The notes under the pieces were generated by a model. It was not told the DNA's origin. It did not search any database and saw only the letters and a list, made by a program, of their open reading frames with translations. Of a DNA stretch of 64,000 nt, positions 17,230 to 25,256 are shown one piece after another (position 1 is the first letter of the stretch; each line of letters begins with the position of its first letter). Position numbers and translations under genes: made by a program. This DNA is from Actinacidiphila cocklensis (GTDB taxonomy: Bacteria > Actinomycetota > Actinomycetes > Streptomycetales > Streptomycetaceae). The stretch lies in NCBI RefSeq assembly GCF_907177275.1, contig NZ_CAJSLV010000013.1:149528-213527 (forward strand), given 5' to 3'.

Positions 17230-18035
17230 CACGCCCCCGCCTTCCCGTTGTCCGCGGCCGGGCCCGCGGGCCGGGCTGCCTGGTTGTCGTGCGGTGCCAT
17301 GAGGTGCTCCTCGGGACGGGCGGTGCCGCGGCGGCCGACGCCCAGCAGCCGCCGGGTGGCCTCGGGGTCGGCGAGCAGGCCGGCGGCGGGGCCGCGGTGC
17401 GCGGTGCGGCCGTCGGCGAGGACCACGCAGTGCTCGGCGAGCCTGCGCACCATCGCCAGGTTCTGCTCGACCAGCAGCACCGGCGCGGCCTGCGCGGCCC
17501 GCTCCAGCACCTGCGCGACCTCGGTGACCACCTTGGGCGCCAGGCCCTTGGTCGGCTCGTCGGCGATGATCAGCCGGTTGCCGTTCAGCAGGGTGCGGCC
17601 GATCGCCACCATCTGCTGCTGGCCGCCGGACAGGGTGCCCGCCAACTGCTTCGCGCGGGCCTTGAGTTCGGGAAACAGTTCGTGCACCAGGCCGTACGCG
17701 GGCTCGCCCGCGCCCGGCCGCTCCGCCAGCCGCAGGTTCTCCGCGACGGTGAGGGCGGCGAAGACCCCGCGGTCCTCCGGCGCGTAGCCGATGCCGCGGC
17801 GCACCAGCGCATGGGTCGGCAGCCGCACCGTCTCCTCGCCGAGGAAGCGCACGCTGCCGGTGCGCGGCACCAGGCCGAGCACCCCGCGCACCGTCGTGGT
17901 CTTGCCCGCCCCGTTGCGGCCGAGCAGCGCGGTGACACCGGACGGCGCGACGTCCAGGTCCACCCCGTGCAGGATGTGCCGGCCGCCGATGACGACCGCC
18001 AGGTCCCGGACCGCGAGCAGGGGTCCGGTGCTCAC
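17229..18035 (-). CDS. livF: Branched-chain amino-acid-type ABC ATPase LivF
   Basis: Cytoplasmic ATPase of the importer, 268 residues. Walker A LLGRNGAGKTTT, Q-loop region, signature LSGGQQQM and Walker B LIIADEPTKGL are all present, with H-loop VEQN rather than His, as normal in LivF. A C-terminal extension of about 30 residues rich in Ala, Pro and Gly follows the domain and is unusual in length. GTG start in a GTGA overlap with the livG stop. Confidence 0.92.
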   Translation of the reverse strand: MSTGPLLAVRDLAVVIGGRHILHGVDLDVAPSGVTALLGRNGAGKTTTVRGVLGLVPRTGSVRFLGEETVRLPTHALVRRGIGYAPEDRGVFAALTVAENLRLAERPGAGEPAYGLVHELFPELKARAKQLAGTLSGGQQQMVAIGRTLLNGNRLIIADEPTKGLAPKVVTEVAQVLERAAQAAPVLLVEQNLAMVRRLAEHCVVLADGRTAHRGPAAGLLADPEATRRLLGVGRRGTARPEEHLMAPHDNQAARPAGPAADNGKAGA

Positions 18036-18775
18036 AGCGCCTCCCCGAGATACGCCTGCTGCACCACCGGGTCGGCGGTGACCGCCTGCGGCGTGTCCAG
18101 CGCGAGCAGGGTGCCGTGGTGCATCACCGCCAACCGGTCGGCCAGGCCCAGCAGCACGTCCATGTGGTGCTCCACCATCAGCACGGTCCTGCCCTCGTCG
18201 CGGTGCAGCGAGCGGATCAACTCGGTCAGCGCGGGCACCTCCTCGGCGCTCACCCCGGCCATCGGCTCGTCGAGCAGCATCAGCCGCGGCTCGCCGACCA
18301 GCAGCACCGCGAGCTCCAACTTGCGTTTCTCACCGTGCGACAGCTCCGCGGACGGCACCTCGGCCCGGTGCGTCAGACCGGTGCGCTCCAGCACCCGCCC
18401 GACCCGCTCCCGGTGGTCCGACGCGCGCCGCCAGATCCGGTACGAGCCGCCGGCCGCCGCCTGCGCCGCCAGCCGCACGTGACCGGCGACCGTCATCGCC
18501 GGCCACAGGCTGGAGGTCTGGAACGTCCGGCCGAGCCCGCGCCGCGCCCTGGCGGGCACGCTCTCGGCCGTCACGTCCGCGCCGTCCAGCCCGATCGAGC
18601 CCCGGGTGGCCGGCACGAGCCCGCTGATCAGGTTGAACAGCGAGGTCTTACCTGCCCCGTTGGGACCGATGAAGGCCAGGAACTCGCCCTGGCGCACGTC
18701 GAAGGACACCTCGTCCACGATGGTCGCGCCGCCCACCGACCAGCCCAGGTCGCGCAGTTGGAGTACGGGTGCCAC
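18032..18775 (-). CDS. livG: Branched-chain amino-acid-type ABC ATPase LivG
   Basis: Partner ATPase, 247 residues, starting at the GTG ending at 18775, only 3 bases after the livK stop. Walker A FIGPNGAGKTSL, the LivG-type GLGRTFQ segment, signature ELSHGEKRKLEL (SHGE instead of SGGQ, as commonly seen in LivG proteins) and Walker B LMLLDEPMAGV. It pairs with LivF in the cytoplasm to drive LivHM. Confidence 0.92.
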   Translation of the reverse strand: MAPVLQLRDLGWSVGGATIVDEVSFDVRQGEFLAFIGPNGAGKTSLFNLISGLVPATRGSIGLDGADVTAESVPARARRGLGRTFQTSSLWPAMTVAGHVRLAAQAAAGGSYRIWRRASDHRERVGRVLERTGLTHRAEVPSAELSHGEKRKLELAVLLVGEPRLMLLDEPMAGVSAEEVPALTELIRSLHRDEGRTVLMVEHHMDVLLGLADRLAVMHHGTLLALDTPQAVTADPVVQQAYLGEAL

Positions 18776-18778
18776 GGA

Positions 18779-20032
18779 TCAGCCTGCCATCTGCTTCGAC
18801 GGCGGGGTGACCGCGTCCTTCGGCAGCCGGCTGATCAGCTCGGGCTTCGGGGCCGCGCCGGTCCCGGTCAGCTTCGCCGTGAACATCGGCTGCAGCAGCG
18901 CGTGGTCCACCGCGCGGATCTGCTCGTCGCCCTTGGGACCCTGGAACGACCAGCCCTCCAGGGCCTTCGCCATCGCCGTCGGGTCGGTGGCGCTGCCGGA
19001 CTCCACCGCGTGCACGATCATCTGGGCCGCGGTGAATCCGTCCGGGCTGAACAGGTCGGGAGTACCGCCGGCCTTGGCGATGCCGTCCAGCATCGCCTTC
19101 TCCACCGGGTTGTTGCCCGCACCGGGGAAGTAGTGCGCCAGGAAGGACACCTTGGCGCCGGCCGCGCCGAACAGCGGGTAGGAGGCGGTGCCGGCCAGCC
19201 CGGTCACCACCTTGGTCGAGCCGACCACGCCCTGCTGGTCCAGCGCGGTCCACAGCGCCGGGGCGCTCGCACCGGCCCACGCCACGAACACCAGGTCCGG
19301 CTTCTTCGACTTGACCTGCTGCGCGAACGGCGTCAGGTCGCCCGCGCTCGGCGGCGCGAGCACCGAGTCGACCTTCGCTCCCTGCCCGTCGCCCAGCACC
19401 GTCTTGACCGCGGCCACATTGGCCTGGCCGAAGGCCGAGTTCTGGGTCAGCACCACGACCTTCCTGCCCTTGGAGTCGCCGAGCAGCGAACCGGCGGTGA
19501 GGATGTCCTGGTACGACTGCCGACCGGAGCGGAAGGTGTACGCGTTCACGCCGGTGAGCCCGTCGGTCGCGGCGGGTCCCGAGACGTACAGCACCCGGTT
19601 CTGCGCGGCCAGCGGCGCCAGTTGCAGCGCGACCCCGGAGTCCGTGGTGCCCGCGATGATCTTCGTGCCCTTGCCGATCAGCGTCTTGGCCGCGGCGACG
19701 GCCTTGGCCGGGTCACCCGCGTCGTCCTGCTCGGTGACGTGGATCTCGTGTCCCGCCGCCTTGCCGGTGCCGTGGGTGGCGTACGCCAGGCCGGCGTTGA
19801 AGCCTTCGAGGTACTGCTTGCCGTACGCGGCCAGCGGGCCGCTGCGCGAGTAGACCAGGCCGACGTCGACGGCCGCGCTGCCGCCCTTGCCGCCGTCGCC
19901 GTCCGACGAGCTGCCGGCGGTCCCCGCCTTGCTGCACCCCGCCAGCCCCGCCAGCAGGACGGTGGCGGCCAGCAGCGCAACTGCGGGGACCGATCTGCTT
20001 GTGTACGTGCTCGATGTGCTGCTGCGACGCAT
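18779..20032 (-). CDS. livK: Branched-chain amino-acid-type ABC substrate-binding lipoprotein LivK/AmiC-like
   Basis: First gene of the five-gene leftward operon; 417 residues from the ATG ending at 20032. An Arg-rich start, a hydrophobic segment and the lipobox LAGC give a lipoprotein, followed by a Gly/Ser linker of about 20 residues. The Peripla_BP_6 domain shows VGLVYSRSGPLAAYG at the start, then AGTTDSGVALQLAPLAAQNRVL and PDGFTAAQMIVHAVE near the end. It captures the solute outside the membrane and delivers it to LivHM. The terminator hairpin at 20171-20204 separates it from the upstream hydrolase gene, so the operon promoter should lie between 20033 and 20170. Confidence 0.9.
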   Translation of the reverse strand: MRRSSTSSTYTSRSVPAVALLAATVLLAGLAGCSKAGTAGSSSDGDGGKGGSAAVDVGLVYSRSGPLAAYGKQYLEGFNAGLAYATHGTGKAAGHEIHVTEQDDAGDPAKAVAAAKTLIGKGTKIIAGTTDSGVALQLAPLAAQNRVLYVSGPAATDGLTGVNAYTFRSGRQSYQDILTAGSLLGDSKGRKVVVLTQNSAFGQANVAAVKTVLGDGQGAKVDSVLAPPSAGDLTPFAQQVKSKKPDLVFVAWAGASAPALWTALDQQGVVGSTKVVTGLAGTASYPLFGAAGAKVSFLAHYFPGAGNNPVEKAMLDGIAKAGGTPDLFSPDGFTAAQMIVHAVESGSATDPTAMAKALEGWSFQGPKGDEQIRAVDHALLQPMFTAKLTGTGAAPKPELISRLPKDAVTPPSKQMAG

Positions 20033-20170
20033 GGTGACCGGCTCCCGGAACGGTGGATGGTTGCGCACACCGTAGGAGCGCGTGCTCCCGCGGGACATGT
20101 GGCCGGACCACGTAGCCCAGGGCACCGCCATGTCGGCGGGGACCATGGCGGCACACCCCGCCGGAAAGCC

Positions 20171-20204
20171 CGTCAGGGCCTGCCCCGGGGGGCAGGCCCT
20201 GACG
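20171..20204. terminator. Perfect 16-bp terminator hairpin
   Basis: CGTCAGGGCCTGCCCC pairs without mismatch with GGGGCAGGCCCTGACG around a 2-base GG centre. It lies 26 bases past the stop of the leftward alpha/beta hydrolase gene and isolates it from the liv operon. Confidence 0.8.
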
Positions 20205-20229
20205 GTGGACCGATCCGCTGCCGTACGCT

Positions 20230-21111
20230 TCAGGCGCCTGCGACGAGGGCCGCGCGCACGCGCTCCGCCACGGTGGCCGCACCGGCGGTTCCGAGCAGGA
20301 TCGAGTAGTGGTTCACGCCGGGGACGAAGCGGGTGGACACCGTGGTGAGCGCGGCAGCCTCGACGACCTCCGGCGGGTACAGGCCGACGGGCTCGTCGCG
20401 CAGCCCGCGTTCGGCCCAGAGCAACTCGGCGGGGACGCGCAGCCGGTGGATCGCGGCGAACACCTCGGGGTTGCGCAGCTCGTCCTCGGCGTCCTGGCGG
20501 ATCGCCGCCGCCCGGCACGCGGACCGCAGGTGCGGCTCCTCGCCGACGAGGTCGCGGTCCAGATACGCCCGCACCGCCTCGCCGCCGAGTTCGGCGAACG
20601 CCGGATGCCCGGCCCAGAAGGCGTGGTAGGCGGCGCGGTCGGCGAACTCCATGTCGAGCTTGGCCATCGCAGGGCCGATCACCGCGTGCAGCACCTGGTC
20701 GATGTCCATGTCGGCCGGCACGGGGAAGCCCAGGCCGCCGTCGACCAGCACCAGGTGCCGGTAGCGCCCCGGGTCGCGGTGCGCGGCGACGCAGCCGACG
20801 AAGCCGCCCATGGAGTGCCCGGCGAGCACCGCGCGCCCGACCCCGAAGTGGTCCAGCACCGCCAGCAGGTCGTCGGCGTGCACCGCCATGCTGCTCTCGC
20901 CCTTGACGTCGCCGCTGCGCCCGCGCCCGCGCAGGTCGGGGGCCAGCACCTCGACGCCGTCCAGGGCCTCCGCGACCCCGGCCCAGGACAGGCCGTTGCC
21001 CGTGATGCCGTGCACCGCGAGGACGGTGCCGGCGCCCGGCGTCCCCGGCCAGCGGCGTACCGCAAGCGTGCCGCCCGGCACCTCGACGCCGACGTCCCTG
21101 TATTCCCTCAT
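20230..21111 (-). CDS. Alpha/beta hydrolase (serine nucleophile)
   Basis: A 293-residue cytoplasmic alpha/beta hydrolase. It has VLAVHGITGNG (oxyanion loop), LAPDLRGRGRSG, a nucleophile elbow GHSMGG around residue 98 and GVNHYSILLG with the catalytic His near the C-terminus, so the Ser-Asp-His triad looks intact. The family covers esterases, C-C hydrolases and peroxidases; substrate is not predictable. It is a single-gene unit ended by the strong hairpin at 20171-20204. Confidence 0.85.
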   Translation of the reverse strand: MREYRDVGVEVPGGTLAVRRWPGTPGAGTVLAVHGITGNGLSWAGVAEALDGVEVLAPDLRGRGRSGDVKGESSMAVHADDLLAVLDHFGVGRAVLAGHSMGGFVGCVAAHRDPGRYRHLVLVDGGLGFPVPADMDIDQVLHAVIGPAMAKLDMEFADRAAYHAFWAGHPAFAELGGEAVRAYLDRDLVGEEPHLRSACRAAAIRQDAEDELRNPEVFAAIHRLRVPAELLWAERGLRDEPVGLYPPEVVEAAALTTVSTRFVPGVNHYSILLGTAGAATVAERVRAALVAGA

Positions 21112-21202
21112 GCCGCTCCGCCCCGCGTCAGCCCAGCCCTGCAGGCCGCACGCCGTCCGTGCGGCTCCAGCAGCCTATGTGCCACCGGGCGGGGTGGCGC
21201 AT

Positions 21203-21248
21203 GGCGGCGGCCGACACAGCGGGTGGTTCCGCCGTGTCGGCCGCCGCC
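21203..21248. terminator. Long terminator hairpin after the FtsX-type permease gene
   Basis: GGCGGCGGCCGACAC-A-GCGG pairs with CCGC-C-GTGTCGGCCGCCGCC over 19 of 20 positions around a 6-base loop. It begins 8 bases past the stop of the leftward FtsX-type permease gene. Confidence 0.8.
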
Positions 21249-21256
21249 ACTGCCGC

Positions 21257-23770
21257 TCACTCCAGCAGCCGCCGCGCGAGCCCCGGCGGTTCACGGCCTG
21301 CCGACAGCCAGCCGACGGCCGCGGCCAGCACCGGTATGCCGGGGAAGGCCATGAGCAGTGGCACGACCGGGACATGGGCCAGTGGCGACAGGTCGTCGCT
21401 GTAGGCGCTGAGCAGGACCAGATAGGCGCCGAGCGTACCGAGCACCGTACCGGCCAGCGCCAGGGAGCCGGCCGTCGCGGCGGTGAGCGCACGCCGGTTG
21501 CCCGAGGTGGCGCCGGTCGCGGTGAGGGTGCGCAGGTCGTCGGTGGACTCCGCCCGCAGCGTGCCGACGGTCATGGCCAGCACCCCGAGCGCCAGCGCGG
21601 CCCCCGCGGCGACCGACACCAGCCGCACCGTGCGCAGCCCGCCCTGCCGGTCGCGGAACTCCGCCGACATGCCGCCGGCGGCGGCCATGTCGCGGGCGGC
21701 GGCACGGTCCTGGCCGGTCAGCTCGTGACCGGCGGTGACCAGCCAGCCCGCTGGGATGGTGCGCAGGCCGCGCGCCCGGGCCGCGGCCGGGGTGAGGAAG
21801 GCGTGCGGCACCGAGGTGTACGTGCTGCTGCCCGGTACGTGGGCTGACGGCGGGGCGTCGCCCGGCCGGTCGCGGCCCGTGGCGCCGAGTACGGTCAGCT
21901 CCGGTGAACCCGGCAGTGAGGAGAGGATCTGGGCGTCGGGCGCCGCCTTGATGGCCGCGCCGAGGCCGAACTCGCGCACCGCGGCCGGGGTGGCGACGTA
22001 GAGCGGGATGCTGGACCAGACGTTCGCACCGGTCCTGCGGCCCGTCTCGACCACCGGCTGGCCGTCGAGCCCGCTGCGCGTGCTGGTGTGCGGGACGGCG
22101 GGGTCGTACGCCATCTCCAGCGGCGTCGCCGTCCCCCCGACGGATGCCGCCCAGCGGCCGACAGCCGACTGCTGGGCACGCCTGGCGGCGTCGGAGAGCA
22201 GGGGGATGACCGGGTCCCGCGTTCCCGCGCGGATCATCGTCTGGCGGTCCGACAGATTCCCGGTGTCCGCGGTGTGCTGACTGGCCGCGGCCAGCACGCT
22301 GATCGCCACCGGCAGGCCGATCGCCAGGGTGATCGCGGCCAGCGCGGCGCCCGACCTGGCCTGGTGCCTGCCCAGGTCACGCAGCGCCAGCCGGGTGGTG
22401 AAGGGCGTGCGGCGGGCCGCCGCGGCCATCAGCCGCACCACGGGCGCGCTGAGCAGCAGCATGCCGAGCACCACGGCCACGATGCCGGCCACGACCAGCA
22501 GCCCGTTGGCGCGGTGCGCGGGGATCAGCGCGCCCGCGCCGGCCGCGAGCAGTGCCGCGGCGGCCCACACCGACTGCCGTGCGGGCAGCGGCCGGGGCGG
22601 GCGGGCGGACAGCGCCTGCGCGGTGGGGACACGCGCCATCGCCCGGGCCGGCCACCACGCGGCGGCGGTCGGGGTGAGCACCCCGAAGACCAGCAGCAGC
22701 GTGAGCATCGGCCACGGCAGGGCAAGGCGGTCGATGCGGTGCCCGGCGGCCGACTCCAGCCACGGGGCCAGCGGCATCCACACCGCGCCGCCCAGGATCG
22801 CGCCACCCGCCGTCGCGACGGCGCCGGTCAGCGCTCCGTGCCCGAGCAGCACCAGGCGCAACTGGCGGTCGGTGGCGCCGATCGTGCCGAGCATCCCGAT
22901 CTGCCGAAGCCTGCGCTGGGCGACGGCGGCGAATCCCGCGGCGGCGACCAGCGAGACCAGCAGCAGCCCGACCGTCGCCAGCGCCACGATGAAGGCGTCG
23001 GCCGCCGCCCGGCCGAAGTCGCCGCGCTGCTCGACCATGACAGGTGCGCCGCCGGACGACGACCTGCGCAGCGCGTCGACCGCGCTCGACGGCGCGTCGG
23101 TGAGGACGTCGGCGGAGGTCGCGGGGCGCCCGGCGACCGTGCTGCCCGCGGCGCTCCCGGCCGCGGGAGCGGCCAGCGCGAAGGTGTCGCCGAGCAGCCC
23201 GGGGTTCTGCACCGTGCCGGTGACGGTCAGCCGCTGCCCGCCGAGGACGACGGGGGCGCCGGTGCGGGTGTGGAAGAGGTCGGCCGCCGAGGGCGTGAGC
23301 GCGACCTCGCCGCTGCCGGACGGATAGCGCCCGGACAGCAGCCGCAGCCGCCCCGCGGCGAACGGCCCGCGCGGGTCCTCGGCGCGGATGTCCAGGCCGT
23401 CCAGCGCGCCGGGCACCGGGACCAGGCGGTGCGCGGTGACATCCGCCGGCGCCAGCTTCGCCCGGGCCTCCGCGACCGCGGCGGGCAGCGCCGCGCCGCC
23501 GGCACCGCCGTCCAGATGCAGCCGCTGGGAGGCGGAGCCGAAGGTGCCGGCCGGCGTCTGCACATAGGCGTGCACCGCTGCGAGCCCGCACACGGCGGCG
23601 CCCACCGCGGTGGCGATCAGCGCGGTCAGCAGCGCCTGGCGGCGCCATTCGCGGCGCAGCAGCCGCCAGGACCAGCGCAGCACGGCGAGTGCGGCGGGCA
23701 TCCCGCCGCTCCCCGAACCGTACGGCTGCCGGTCCGCCGACGGGCGCACCTGCGGTTGGGCTGCGGTCAT
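21257..23770 (-). CDS. FtsX-like ABC permease (MacB/BceB type)
   Basis: Large membrane component of an ABC exporter, 837 residues. A cytoplasmic N-terminus (about 40 residues) is followed by a membrane helix (LLTALIATAVGAAVCGLAA), a large extracytoplasmic domain, an FtsX core with AAAGFAAVAQRRLRQIGMLGTIGAT, several more helices, a second extracytoplasmic domain and a final FtsX triplet of helices. This duplicated ten-helix layout is standard for actinomycete permeases of this family. Its ATG overlaps the ATPase stop by one base (TGATG). With the ATPase and PadR regulator it forms a three-gene operon, probably exporting or sensing peptides or lipids; the substrate is unknown. Confidence 0.88.
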   Translation of the reverse strand: MTAAQPQVRPSADRQPYGSGSGGMPAALAVLRWSWRLLRREWRRQALLTALIATAVGAAVCGLAAVHAYVQTPAGTFGSASQRLHLDGGAGGAALPAAVAEARAKLAPADVTAHRLVPVPGALDGLDIRAEDPRGPFAAGRLRLLSGRYPSGSGEVALTPSAADLFHTRTGAPVVLGGQRLTVTGTVQNPGLLGDTFALAAPAAGSAAGSTVAGRPATSADVLTDAPSSAVDALRRSSSGGAPVMVEQRGDFGRAAADAFIVALATVGLLLVSLVAAAGFAAVAQRRLRQIGMLGTIGATDRQLRLVLLGHGALTGAVATAGGAILGGAVWMPLAPWLESAAGHRIDRLALPWPMLTLLLVFGVLTPTAAAWWPARAMARVPTAQALSARPPRPLPARQSVWAAAALLAAGAGALIPAHRANGLLVVAGIVAVVLGMLLLSAPVVRLMAAAARRTPFTTRLALRDLGRHQARSGAALAAITLAIGLPVAISVLAAASQHTADTGNLSDRQTMIRAGTRDPVIPLLSDAARRAQQSAVGRWAASVGGTATPLEMAYDPAVPHTSTRSGLDGQPVVETGRRTGANVWSSIPLYVATPAAVREFGLGAAIKAAPDAQILSSLPGSPELTVLGATGRDRPGDAPPSAHVPGSSTYTSVPHAFLTPAAARARGLRTIPAGWLVTAGHELTGQDRAAARDMAAAGGMSAEFRDRQGGLRTVRLVSVAAGAALALGVLAMTVGTLRAESTDDLRTLTATGATSGNRRALTAATAGSLALAGTVLGTLGAYLVLLSAYSDDLSPLAHVPVVPLLMAFPGIPVLAAAVGWLSAGREPPGLARRLLE

Positions 23771-24513
23771 CAGCGGGCCTCCTCGCCGGGCTGCGGGCCG
23801 CCGGGGGTCAGCAGCGACTCGGGTCCGGCGAGCGGGCTGGTGGAGTCGACGATCGCGCCGTCCCGCACGAAGACCACCCGGTCGGCCCACGAGGCCAGTT
23901 GAGCGTCGTGGGTGACCATCACGGCGGCCGCGCCGCTGTGGCAGGCGGACCTGATCAGCCGCATCACACCCTCGCCGCTGTGCGAGTCCAGCGCTCCGGT
24001 CGGCTCGTCGGCGAGCAGCAGCCGGCGCTCGCCGACCAGCGCCCTGGCCAGCGCGACCCGCTGCCGCTGCCCGCCGGACAGCTCGTCGGGGAAGCTGCCG
24101 GCGCGGTCGGCGAGCCCCAGTTCCTCCAGCGCGGCAAGCCCGGCGCGGCGGGCCTGCCGGCTTCTGACCCCGTCCAGCTCCAGCGGCATCGTGATGTTCT
24201 CGACCGCGGTGAGCCCGGCGAGCAGGTTGAAGTCCTGGAAGACGTAGCCGATGTGGCGGCGGCGCAGCCTGGCCCGGTCGTCGCGGCTCAGCCCCGACAG
24301 GGGAGTGCCCTCGATGTACACCTCGCCGCTGGTCGGTTCCTCCAGGCTGCCCGCGATGGTCAGCAGGGTCGACTTGCCGGACCCGCTCGGCCCCATCACG
24401 GCGACCATCTCGCCGGCGGCGACGCTCAAGTTCGCCTCGACCAGGGCCTGGACGGCGGCGGGACCCTCGCCGTAGGTCTTGGACACCCCGCGCAGTTCGA
24501 GCGGCGCGGTCAC
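23770..24513 (-). CDS. ABC exporter ATPase (LolD/MacB type)
   Basis: A 247-residue ATPase partner of the FtsX-like permease. Walker A GPSGSGKST, the family's HIGYVFQDFNLL Q-loop region, signature LSGGQRQR and Walker B LLLADEPTGALDS, with H-loop VTHD, are all canonical. GTG start in a GTGA overlap with the padR-like gene stop. Cytoplasmic, membrane-associated. Confidence 0.93.
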   Translation of the reverse strand: MTAPLELRGVSKTYGEGPAAVQALVEANLSVAAGEMVAVMGPSGSGKSTLLTIAGSLEEPTSGEVYIEGTPLSGLSRDDRARLRRRHIGYVFQDFNLLAGLTAVENITMPLELDGVRSRQARRAGLAALEELGLADRAGSFPDELSGGQRQRVALARALVGERRLLLADEPTGALDSHSGEGVMRLIRSACHSGAAAVMVTHDAQLASWADRVVFVRDGAIVDSTSPLAGPESLLTPGGPQPGEEAR

Positions 24514-25130
24514 CGGACGCCTCCCGTGCCGCCCGGTGCGGGAGCGGGCGCTGCCGGCGCGGCCGCCCCGGGCGCCGTCCGCGGTACGGCCGACGCGGCG
24601 GCCTGCGGGCCGGGAGCGTGGTGCCGGAGCCGGGCCTGCGCCGCGTCCAGCCAGCGGACCACGGATTCCAGGCGGTACAGCTGCGCGTCGGCGACCAGCA
24701 GCAGCGACAGGTCGTCGAGCGCGTGCTCCTTGAGGCGGGTGTACTGCTGCATCCGCTCGATGGTGGCCCTGCGGTGCGACTGCAGGATCGCGGGCAGGTC
24801 GACCCCGGGCAGCCGCAGTGCGACCAGCACCTTGATCAGCAGTTCGTCGCGCGGCGGCGCGTCGGGAGTCGGCGGGGTTATCAGCCAGGTCGCCAGTTCG
24901 GCGCCACCGGCCGGGGTGATGCGATAGCTCTTCTGCGGACCGGCGTCCGCCGGCTCGTCCTGGTCGGACTCCACCAGCCCGTCCCGCTCCAGGCGCTGCA
25001 TCGTCGAATAGACCTGACCGACATTCAGCGGCCAGACCTCTCCGGTCCGCGCTTCGAACTCCTGGCGCAACTGCAAGCCGTACTTGGGTCCTTCGCTCAG
25101 CAGCGCGAGCAAAGCGTGGCGCACACTCAT
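24510..25130 (-). CDS. PadR family transcriptional regulator
   Basis: DNA-binding regulator of 206 residues. I start it at the ATG ending at 25130, behind GGGAGGTCG; a longer reading would translate through the operator. The N-terminal winged helix reads HALLALLSEGPKYGLQLRQEF and GQVYSTMQRLERDGLV, typical of PadR; a helical dimerisation domain follows (residues 90-165), and the last 30 residues are Ala/Pro/Gly-rich. It is the first gene of the exporter operon and its promoter contains a 37-bp palindrome, so it most likely represses itself and the exporter until a ligand releases it. Confidence 0.9.
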   Translation of the reverse strand: MSVRHALLALLSEGPKYGLQLRQEFEARTGEVWPLNVGQVYSTMQRLERDGLVESDQDEPADAGPQKSYRITPAGGAELATWLITPPTPDAPPRDELLIKVLVALRLPGVDLPAILQSHRRATIERMQQYTRLKEHALDDLSLLLVADAQLYRLESVVRWLDAAQARLRHHAPGPQAAASAVPRTAPGAAAPAAPAPAPGGTGGVR

Positions 25131-25150
25131 CGGATCGACCTCCCCGTCCC

Positions 25151-25187
25151 CTTGTGTATACCCGGTATCATACTCGGTATACACAAG
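25151..25187. promoter_or_regulatory. 37-bp palindromic operator upstream of the PadR gene
   Basis: Arms CTTGTGTATACC and GGTATACACAAG pair perfectly and enclose an inner GTAT-C-ATAC palindrome on the same centre (25169); only the pair of bases flanking the inner repeat breaks symmetry. It lies 20 bases upstream of the regulator's start, overlapping the expected promoter. TATAC/GTATA half-sites fit PadR-type binding. Strong evidence for autoregulation. Confidence 0.75.
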
Positions 25188-25197
25188 CAGAGAAGAA

Positions 25198-25224
25198 GGC
25201 CCGCGGGAGGAATTCCCGCGGGCC
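25198..25224. terminator. Terminator hairpin of the purple acid phosphatase gene
   Basis: GGCCCGCGGGA pairs perfectly with TCCCGCGGGCC around GGAAT, with further AGAAGG/CCTTCT pairing outside. It lies 32 bases past the leftward phosphatase stop, and the pyrimidine-rich exit strand includes CTTCTTCTCT. Confidence 0.7.
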
Positions 25225-25256
25225 GTCCTTCTCCGGTGGTGCCTGGCGTCTGCCGG

